A stretch of DNA of 64,000 bases, from NCBI GenBank assembly GCA_022071975.1, contig JAJVIO010000060.1:31882-95881 (forward strand), given 5' to 3'. The notes below the pieces were generated by a model that was given only the letters and a program-made list of their open reading frames with translations, was not told where the DNA came from and made no database searches. Below, one piece after another: positions 55,506 through 64,000 of the stretch. The translations under genes and the position numbers were made by a program. The stretch's first letter is position 1. Every line of letters begins with the position of its first letter. This DNA is from Planctomycetota bacterium. Lineage in GTDB: Bacteria; Planctomycetota; UBA8742; UBA2392.

Positions 55506-58085
55506 GCCCCGTTGAGCAGGAGGCAGATCTTGCGAACCCGAACCCTGTTCCTGCTTCTGGCAGGCTTCGGAATCTTCGCGGCCCTCAGCCGGCCGGCAGC
55601 GACGGTGATCGCCCAGGACGAGGGCGGCCTGGTCGTGAACCCGGACCTCTACCTGCCCGCCGGGCGGGTGGAAGACGGCGTGATGTACAAGATCCGCGAG
55701 GCCCGCCAGCGCGAGCTGGAGGCCTTGGACCTCGCCCGCGAAGGCAAAGAGAAAGAGGCCTTCGAAAAGTGGCGCGACGCTTTCGGCCGCTACCACCACC
55801 TGCGCGAAGAGTACCTGAAAGACGACCTCCCGCCCAACGCGGAGCTGATGGTGCGCGCGGAGAACGGGTTCGCCGACCTGCCCAAGGAAAAGCGTCGCGA
55901 ACTGGCGGTCTACACCGAGACCTGGATCCCGCTGGCCGACTACATCAACTCGCGCTTCCGCATTGCCGACTGGCCGCCCGCCCTGAAGAGCCGGCTCGAG
56001 CTTCAGCAGGCCGCCAAGGGCGCAGAAATGCTCAGCAAGGCGCAGCAGAACGACGACGCCTTCCTGCTGCGGCGCTGCGCGCGCTTCTATCAGTTCAGCC
56101 AGGCCGGCCGTACGGCATTGCGGCTGCTGGCCGAGCAGGCGCTGGAGAGCGGCGACGCGGTGTCGGCGGTGCGCTGGCTTGAGGAATACCAGTTCAGCTG
56201 GGCCGAGGAGTTCGACCGCGACGGAGCATTGCAGGTGCAGTTCGTGCGCGCCTGCCGCGACGCCGGCATGAACTACCGCCTTGGCAAGATGCTGCGCAGG
56301 CTGGAACGCACGGGCTTCAGCGCCGAGGTGGACGTCGGGGGCACGAAGTTCAAGAGCCTCGACTACATCCGCGAAATGACGCAGCAGCAGCCCCCGATGC
56401 AACGGCCCGAGCTGGCACAAGCCGGCTGGCGCACGCTGCAGGGCGACGGCTCACGCAACGGCATAGCCCCGCCCCTGGACGGCGTGACGGATATGCTCGA
56501 CCTCGGGCCGGAAGACGGCGTGAACGGCTTCATGCTGGTCGAAAAGATCCCGGGCCTCGAGCGCCAGCAGGACGAATACAGCGGCGAAGAGCCGCCGGCC
56601 CTGCCCGTGGTGTTCCCCAGCTCGCACGAGAGCGGCTTCTTCGTGCACCGTGTGCCCGGCAAGGAAGACGAGCCCGAGCGGCTGATGTGGTTCCGTCACG
56701 GGCGGGAAAGCAACCCGCTGCCGCTGGAAGTGCCCAAGAGCCTGCGTTACGGCAATCGGGCGCAGCAGCAGAACCGCGGCTGGTGGGGGCGCGGCGGCCA
56801 GGTGCGCTCGCGCTACCGCGTGATGGGCTCGAGCATCGGGCGCCTGCGCTGGGAGCTGGATAACCGCGAGAGCGACGTGCTGTTTGCTGTGCTCGGCACC
56901 GGCAGCCCCACCCGCGAGAAGACCGGCGATCCCACCGGCAACCAGATCCAGGCTTTTGACCTCGGGCGCGACGCGGCCCTGCGCGTCACGCTGCCCAACC
57001 GCAAAGTAGAAGAAGCGGGCGGCGACTGGGACTTCCTGAAAGACATGGTGTTCTGCGGCGCGCCGCTGATCCGCAACAACAAGCTCTACATCGCCGGCGC
57101 ATACACCGCAAAGGACAGCTACGAGGTGTGGCTGTGCTGCTTCGATGTCACACCCAAGGGCGACCCCAGCAAGGGCGAAGGCAAGCTGGTGTGGCGCACG
57201 CAGCTGTGCGCCAAGAAGCTTACCAGCCAGCCCTGGGGCGGCTGGGGCAACGAGCCCGTAACGCTGCCCGAGATCAGCAGCGTCGCCGAGCAGGGCGGCC
57301 TGCTGTACTGCTGCACCCACGCCGGCGCGATCGGCGCCGTGGACCGCGCCACCGGCGAACTCAGCTGGGTTGCCCGCTACGGGCGCGACCGCGGCGGCTA
57401 CCTCGAGGGCTGGTTCAACAACGCGCCGGTCGCCGCGGGAGGCTTCGTGGTGACGGAGCCCTACGACCACCGGCTCGCGCTGGTGCTCGATGCCATCACA
57501 GGCAGCCACCTGATGGAGTACCCCAAGCGCGGCCGAGGCGCCGTCGGCGAGCAGGAGCACGTGCTGGGCGTGATCGACAACCGCATGATCATCCAGGGGC
57601 GCTCAAAGCTGTTCTCGGTGGGATTGACGGAGTTCCGCGCCGGCGGCACCCGCGAGGCCGACTGGGGCAGCCAGCATTTCCAGGCCGAATACGCCACGGG
57701 CGACAAACCCCAGGGCCGCGGGCTGATCGCCGGCGACCGCGTGCTGGTGCCGTTCACGCAGGCCTCGGCGCCGTACGTGGCGGTGTATGACGTGAACTCG
57801 GGCAAGCTGCTGACGCGCATGAAGCTGGACGGCATGAAGTCAAGCGCGCTGCCCACGACCCTGACGGTGATCTGCCGCGGCGAATCGTACAAGGACGCCG
57901 ACGGCCTCACACGCTATCATCCCTGCACGTTGACGGACCCGAAAACGGGCAACGTCTACAATGTCGAGCAGCTGAAGAACGGTGAGACTTTCACCTTCCC
58001 GTCAGGCGAGAGCTCGACCGTAAAGAAGGAAACTTTCCTGGTCGTCGCGTCGGCCCAGTGGGTCTACGTGTTCAAGGCTGAGTAG
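55506..58085 (+). CDS. secreted PQQ-like beta-propeller protein
   Basis: Signal peptide [29 protein letters not shown]; propeller-like [29 protein letters not shown]; start uncertain (TTG at about 55530 also possible). Confidence 0.6.
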   Translation, partial: APLSRRQILRTRTLFLLLAGFGIFAALSRPAATVIAQDEGGLVVNPDLYLPAGRVEDGVMYKIREARQRELEALDLAREGKEKEAFEKWRDAFGRYHHLREEYLKDDLPPNAELMVRAENGFADLPKEKRRELAVYTETWIPLADYINSRFRIADWPPALKSRLELQQAAKGAEMLSKAQQNDDAFLLRRCARFYQFSQAGRTALRLLAEQALESGDAVSAVRWLEEYQFSWAEEFDRDGALQVQFVRACRDAGMNYRLGKMLRRLERTGFSAEVDVGGTKFKSLDYIREMTQQQPPMQRPELAQAGWRTLQGDGSRNGIAPPLDGVTDMLDLGPEDGVNGFMLVEKIPGLERQQDEYSGEEPPALPVVFPSSHESGFFVHRVPGKEDEPERLMWFRHGRESNPLPLEVPKSLRYGNRAQQQNRGWWGRGGQVRSRYRVMGSSIGRLRWELDNRESDVLFAVLGTGSPTREKTGDPTGNQIQAFDLGRDAALRVTLPNRKVEEAGGDWDFLKDMVFCGAPLIRNNKLYIAGAYTAKDSYEVWLCCFDVTPKGDPSKGEGKLVWRTQLCAKKLTSQPWGGWGNEPVTLPEISSVAEQGGLLYCCTHAGAIGAVDRATGELSWVARYGRDRGGYLEGWFNNAPVAAGGFVVTEPYDHRLALVLDAITGSHLMEYPKRGRGAVGEQEHVLGVIDNRMIIQGRSKLFSVGLTEFRAGGTREADWGSQHFQAEYATGDKPQGRGLIAGDRVLVPFTQASAPYVAVYDVNSGKLLTRMKLDGMKSSALPTTLTVICRGESYKDADGLTRYHPCTLTDPKTGNVYNVEQLKNGETFTFPSGESSTVKKETFLVVASAQWVYVFKAE

Positions 58086-58107
58086 AGGCGTATCCAAAGA
58101 GGGCCAC

Positions 58108-59163
<1,056 letters not shown>

Positions 59164-59235
59164 ACCGGACGACACACTGATCAAAGCCCAGCCCGCCTGG
59201 GGTGAGTTTATCGAACTCCAAGGGCTGGGGTGCCA

Positions 59236-60357
59236 ATGAGCGAAACGGAAACAGACAAGCAGAAGGAGAAGGACGAAGCTCTCCAGGCCCGTAAAGAGGA
59301 GCTGGAAGAAGAGCTCGAGCGTTACGCTCAGGCCGGCGCTTTCAGCCCGGGGCTGATCAAGTTCACCCGCTGGCTCAGCCGGCTGCTTTACCTGGGCATG
59401 GCAATCGCCTTCATGGCCATGCTGTTCAACGGCTGGGGTAAGGTAAGTGAAGAGAAGTACCAGGAGGCAGTGCAGCGGGCGATTGACATCAAGAAGACGG
59501 CCGACGAAGCCAAGGACAGGCTGGCAGAGGCCGAGGGCGGCAGGCTGGTCGCGGAAACGCGCGCCCGGCTGCTGCAGAACGAGCTGGATGCGCTGAAGAC
59601 AGGCCCCGCGGTAGCGGACCGGGCGCAAGAGAAGGCACGCGACCTGGTGTGGCGCGCCTGGGGCGAGCAGGCGGCCGCGGAGTTATGGCGCGAACGGCTG
59701 GCCCACGGTGGGGGAGAAAGCCAGTTCCCCGACCCGGCCCAGGCGGCGAAGAATGCGGTGCACCAGCTTGGCAATGCCTCTGCCGGAGCACGCCTCTCGC
59801 TGCTGAAAGAGATGGTGGATTTCGGCGAGGTGCTGGTGACGCAGGCGGCGCTGGAGCAGGTGAAGGCGAATCAGCCCGAGGTGCGCGCCATCGCGGCGAT
59901 GCTGCTGGGCAGACTGCGCACGGAAGAGTGCAAGGCGGCCCTGAAGAGCGCCATCGAGCACGAGCAGGACGAGAATGCCAGGCGTGAAATGCTGTTCAGC
60001 TTCGGCCTGGCCTGGCCCGGCGAACTGGAGAACGAATACGAGGCGGAGGCCTGGGCCGGTTTTGCGGCGACTGAGTACAAGCAGGTCGCCAGGCTAACCG
60101 AGGCGTACAAAAAGGCGCCGGAAGACAGGCGGCTGGAGCTGCTGGCGTTGGTGACCGAGTCAGACCGAACTGCGCCGCTTGACCTTCTGCCGAGCGTGGC
60201 GACTTCGGATCGCGCCCTGGCGGAACGAATCATAGCGGTGCGAGGGATGGCTGGAGTAAACAGCGAGAGGCCTCGAAATGTGCTGAAGGCCCTCAGCGAG
60301 GGGGACGGAGTACTGGCAGACGAAGCAAAGAAGGCATTGAGCAAGTTGGAAGAATAG
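59236..60357 (+). CDS. membrane-anchored HEAT-like protein
   Basis: MSETETDKQKEKDEALQ...; single TM LLYLGMAIAFMAMLFNGW; helical repeats in the C-terminal half. Confidence 0.6.
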   Translation: MSETETDKQKEKDEALQARKEELEEELERYAQAGAFSPGLIKFTRWLSRLLYLGMAIAFMAMLFNGWGKVSEEKYQEAVQRAIDIKKTADEAKDRLAEAEGGRLVAETRARLLQNELDALKTGPAVADRAQEKARDLVWRAWGEQAAAELWRERLAHGGGESQFPDPAQAAKNAVHQLGNASAGARLSLLKEMVDFGEVLVTQAALEQVKANQPEVRAIAAMLLGRLRTEECKAALKSAIEHEQDENARREMLFSFGLAWPGELENEYEAEAWAGFAATEYKQVARLTEAYKKAPEDRRLELLALVTESDRTAPLDLLPSVATSDRALAERIIAVRGMAGVNSERPRNVLKALSEGDGVLADEAKKALSKLEE

Positions 60358-60411
60358 GAACGCGGGCCTCCGGCCCGCATGCGGACGGGACGTCCGCGCT
60401 CCGGAAGAACC

Positions 60412-61314
60412 ATGGCTGAGCCGTACCAGAAATATCTAGACCCGCAGGTGCTGAACAACATCCGGCACCTTGAAGTCACCGCGCGCAACGTGGTGGAGGG
60501 CTTCATTTCGGGCATGCACCGCTCGCCGTACCGGGGCTTCAGCGTGGAGTTCGCGCAGCACCGCGAATACGTCCCCGGCGACGACCTGCGCTTCCTTGAC
60601 TGGAAGGCCTACGCCAAGTCCGACAAGTACTACATCAAGGAATATGAGGAAGAGACCAACTTCCGTGCCGTGATCGTGCTCGATGCATCAGAATCCATGC
60701 GCTACCAGAGCGGCGAAAACCCCTCCAAGATGGAGTACGGCAAGTACATGGCCGCCAGCCTGGCCTACCTGATCCAGAAACAGTCCGACGCCGCGGGCCT
60801 GGCCCTGTTCGACGAAAAGTTGTTCGACTGGGTGCCGCCCGCCAACAGCCAGGTCACCCTGATGCGCATGCTCGCCACCATGCACGAGCGCGCGCCGCAA
60901 AAGAAAACCAACATCGGCGAAGTGCTGACCGACGTCGCCCAGCGCACCGGCAGGCGCGGCATGGTGATGGTGATCAGTGACCTGTTTGACGACCTCAAGC
61001 ACCTCAAGAAAGGCCTCGAGCACCTGGCGGCGCGCAAGCACGACGTGATCGTGTTCAACGTGATGGACCCCATGGAGCGCGAGTTCACCTTCGACCGCTT
61101 GACGCAGTTCCTGGGCATGGAAGGCTACCCGGACCTGCTGGTGGATCCGCGCAGCCTGCGCAAGGCCTACCTGGAAGAAGTAAACCAGTTCACGGCCGAA
61201 GTGCGCCGCGTATGCCTGCGCGCCAAGGCGGATTTCCAGTTGATGGACACCAGCATGCCGCTGGGCGTGGCCCTGCAGGCCTACCTGGCAAGAAGGACCG
61301 GAACGAGAGCGTAG
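60412..61314 (+). CDS. DUF58-domain protein
   Basis: GMHRSPYRGFSVEFAQHREYVPGDDLRFLDWKAYAKSDKYYIKEYEEETNFRAVIVLDASESMRY. Confidence 0.92.
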   Translation: MAEPYQKYLDPQVLNNIRHLEVTARNVVEGFISGMHRSPYRGFSVEFAQHREYVPGDDLRFLDWKAYAKSDKYYIKEYEEETNFRAVIVLDASESMRYQSGENPSKMEYGKYMAASLAYLIQKQSDAAGLALFDEKLFDWVPPANSQVTLMRMLATMHERAPQKKTNIGEVLTDVAQRTGRRGMVMVISDLFDDLKHLKKGLEHLAARKHDVIVFNVMDPMEREFTFDRLTQFLGMEGYPDLLVDPRSLRKAYLEEVNQFTAEVRRVCLRAKADFQLMDTSMPLGVALQAYLARRTGTRA

Positions 61315-61316
61315 GC

Positions 61317-61471
61317 AGATTTTGGATTTTAGATTTTGGATTTTGGATTGAACTGCAACAGCGAACAACAGATTCACACAAAGGCACAAAGCCACGAAGT
61401 CAGGGTTCTTCGTGTCTTTGTGCCTTCGTGTGAGTCCAACAATCCAAAATCCAAAATCCAAAATCCAAAAT
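61317..61471. repeat. nested heptanucleotide inverted repeat (GATTTTG / CCAAAAT, enclosing CACAAAG-type arms)
   Basis: gattttggattttagattttggattttggattg ... caatccaaaatccaaaatccaaaatccaaaatc; inner cacaaaggcacaaagccacgaag / cttcgtgtctttgtgccttcgtgtg. Confidence 0.9.
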
Positions 61472-61490
61472 CGTCCGGGAGGGCTGCCTG

Positions 61491-63980
61491 ATGCCTGCCT
61501 GGCTGATCTGGACACTTGGACTTGGCGTGCCGCTGACCGCGGCCGCCGTGCCCATCATCATCCACCTGATCAACCTGACGCGCTTCCGCAAGGTGGACTG
61601 GGCGGCGATGGAGTTCCTGCTGCGCGCCTACCAGAAGACGCGCCGCAAGATGCAGCTGGAAAGCCTGATCATGCTGCTGCTGCGCATCGCGGCGGTGATC
61701 CTGATCGCGGCGGCGCTCTTCCCCATGGGCTGCGAACGCATCAAGGACTGGGCCGACGAAAGCCTCGGGCTCACGCGCGGCAGCCTGGCCACCGACTCAC
61801 CGCTGCACCTGGTGCTGGTGCTCGATAACAGCGCCAGCATGGGCTACGAGCAGGAAGGCCAGACCAGCTTCGACCGCGCGCGCCAGTACGCGCTGGCGCT
61901 GGTGGACAGCCTTGAGCCCAACCGCGACCGCGTGACCATCATTCGCGTCTCCGACGTCTACGTGCCCCCCGGCCTCGGCGGTGTGGTGCTGACCGACGAC
62001 GAGGCGGCCAAGAGCCGCCGCCGCCGCGTGGGCCAGCTGACCTCACTGAACCTCGATGCCGCCAGGCGCGAAATCACCGCCACGGCGGTCGCGGCCGTGG
62101 ACACCAACGTGCTGGCCGCGTTCCGTGAGGCCGCGCGCATCGCGGAATCGACGCCCGAAAGCGACGCGGTGGGCATGGTGGTGGTTTCCGATTTCTACAT
62201 GAGCGGCTGGGGCGAGCTGCGCAAAGACGGCGCCGCCAACCCCGAGTTCGTGGAGACGGCCAACCGCATCCGCGAGCGGCTGAGCAAGTCCGGCACCACG
62301 CTCACCTTTTATGACGCGGGCTTTGACAACACGCAGAACGTTGCGATCAGCGACGTGCGCGTGGCCGAGCGCATCATCGGCAACGGCATGGAAGCCAGCG
62401 TGTTCGTGGACCTGACGTACCACGCAAGCAGCGCCCGCGCCGAGAGGCGCGCCGTGCGCCTGAAGTACCGCATCGACGGCGGCACGGAGAAGCCGTTCTC
62501 AGGCACCATCGAGCTGTCGCCCGGCGAGAGGCGCGCGAACATCCCGCTCACGCTCACGCCCCGCGAGCTCGAGCTCAAGGAAGACGAACAGAAGGCCGGC
62601 GCCTCGCGCAACATCGAAATCTTCACCGAGCAGGCGGACGCGCTGAAGGCCGACAACGCCCGCAACCTGGTGATCCACGTGGTGCCGAACATCCCGATCC
62701 TGGTGGTGAACGGCTCGCCGCACCCGGACCCGCGCAAGGACGAGACGTTCTATCTTGAGACCGCGCTCGGCATCAGCACCAGCCGCGTCGAGGGCGAATC
62801 CAGCGACGAGCCCACGGTGCGCATCACCCCCAACCGCGTCGTCACCATGCGCGCCGACCAGCTGACATCGGTGGACAGCTTCCTTGATTACCGGCTGGTG
62901 GTGCTGGCCAACGTGCGCGACATCCCCGAAGGCGTGTCGAAGAAACTGAATGAATTCGTGGACGCCGGCTTCGGCCTTATGATCTTCGACGGCGGCCAGG
63001 TCGACTACCAGAAGTACAACGCCATGCTGTTCCAGGAGGGAAAGGGCCTGCTGCCAGTCAAGCTGGGCCGCCCGGCCGGCAGCGACGACGAAGCCACCGC
63101 GCCGCACTACAGCCTGGCGCCCGGCGACCGCGACCACCCGGTGATCAAGCTGTTCAGCGACACGCCCGAGAACCTGGCGATCATCACCGAGCCGCAGGGA
63201 GTGCGGAACTGGCGCAGCGTCGAGCTGCCGCAAGGCGCGGAGGTGGACCCGCTGCGGCCCACCCGCGTGTTGCTGAACCTCAACACGCCGGGGCAGCCGC
63301 AACCCTTCATGGTCGAGCGCGCGTTTGGCCGCGGCCGCGTGGTGTACATCGCCACCTCGGCGTCCGAGACCTGGAACAGCCTCTGGAGCATGAGCGACGG
63401 CCTGCCGCTGTTCCTGTACCTGGAAGTCGCGGGCTACCTGACGGCCAACGAGGCGCGCTACAGCAACCTGTCAGTGGGTGAGCCCTACCGGCGCGTGCTG
63501 CGCGTCACGGACATCGCGCCGACGTACACCGTGCGCGATCCCAACGGCACCACCACGGAGCTGGTCAGCACTGCGGAAGAAGACCTGAAGCTGCTGGAGT
63601 TCGGCGGCACGGCACAGCCCGGCGTGTTCACGGTGACGGCGCTGGACCGCGTCGAGGGCGGCGACACGAAACGAAAGTGGCAGGAACGCTTTGCCGTAAA
63701 CCTTGAGGCGCGTGAATCGGACGTCGCAAAGCTGGCGCCCGTGGAGCAGCCGGAAGGCGCCGACGCCGGCGATTCGCGCCAGGCCGTGGACGCCGCGCTG
63801 AAGGAATCGCTGGGCTTTGAAGACTACCTGCTGGTACGCAGCGGCGACGAGCTTGGCGACGGCGGCCCGCTCGGCGGCGACGAAGGCAACCGCGAGTGGA
63901 TGTGGCTGGCCATCCTGGGCGTGGCGTTCCTGTTGTTTGAAACCGTGTGGTCCGCCGTGATCAGCAAGCCTGAGGACTAG
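61491..63980 (+). CDS. BatA/VWA-domain membrane protein
   Basis: VPIIIHLINLTRFRKVDWAAMEFLLRAYQKTRRKMQLESLIMLLLRIAAVILIAAAL: BatA N-terminus; HLVLVLDNSASMGYEQEGQTSFDRA VWFA. Confidence 0.9.
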   Translation: MPAWLIWTLGLGVPLTAAAVPIIIHLINLTRFRKVDWAAMEFLLRAYQKTRRKMQLESLIMLLLRIAAVILIAAALFPMGCERIKDWADESLGLTRGSLATDSPLHLVLVLDNSASMGYEQEGQTSFDRARQYALALVDSLEPNRDRVTIIRVSDVYVPPGLGGVVLTDDEAAKSRRRRVGQLTSLNLDAARREITATAVAAVDTNVLAAFREAARIAESTPESDAVGMVVVSDFYMSGWGELRKDGAANPEFVETANRIRERLSKSGTTLTFYDAGFDNTQNVAISDVRVAERIIGNGMEASVFVDLTYHASSARAERRAVRLKYRIDGGTEKPFSGTIELSPGERRANIPLTLTPRELELKEDEQKAGASRNIEIFTEQADALKADNARNLVIHVVPNIPILVVNGSPHPDPRKDETFYLETALGISTSRVEGESSDEPTVRITPNRVVTMRADQLTSVDSFLDYRLVVLANVRDIPEGVSKKLNEFVDAGFGLMIFDGGQVDYQKYNAMLFQEGKGLLPVKLGRPAGSDDEATAPHYSLAPGDRDHPVIKLFSDTPENLAIITEPQGVRNWRSVELPQGAEVDPLRPTRVLLNLNTPGQPQPFMVERAFGRGRVVYIATSASETWNSLWSMSDGLPLFLYLEVAGYLTANEARYSNLSVGEPYRRVLRVTDIAPTYTVRDPNGTTTELVSTAEEDLKLLEFGGTAQPGVFTVTALDRVEGGDTKRKWQERFAVNLEARESDVAKLAPVEQPEGADAGDSRQAVDAALKESLGFEDYLLVRSGDELGDGGPLGGDEGNREWMWLAILGVAFLLFETVWSAVISKPED

Positions 63981-64000
63981 ACAGTGTCGACTGGCCTGAA

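Overview
High-GC bacterial chromosomal window; gene content suggests a Planctomycetota-like lineage, but this is inferred, not proven. Three layers are visible. (1) About 1-10160: a tightly packed, all-minus-strand phage/integrative-element early module. It encodes a DnaB-type helicase, an ECF-type sigma factor, a phage PGDYG-like/CxxC protein, a small possibly Acb2-like protein and many unknown ORFs with stop/start overlaps. It abuts the 3' end of a tRNA-Glu(CUC) at 10167-10243. (2) A housekeeping backbone: dnaG, rpoD, zinc-ribbon coiled-coil protein, heptosyltransferase, SurA-like PPIase, mfd, queC, gatB, asnS, pdxA, thiC, ATP-grasp, rsmB. Alongside it are many HEAT/VWA/MoxR/DUF58/BatA-type genes. 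(3) Many intergenic repeats: short palindromic REP-like elements of several families, heptanucleotide tandem repeats often in inverted pairs, and a 66-bp tandem array inside a long inverted repeat. The main leads are: the tRNA-Glu-associated element and its gene at 2299-3096, which has a clear homologue on the host side (17176-17913); a possible anti-CBASS sponge (2027-2302); the heptanucleotide repeat families; a duplicated thiC 3' end bordering a small island with a frameshifted hicA; and a protein with a roughly 70-residue acidic tail. All calls come from reading the sequence and the supplied ORF track; no database search was run.
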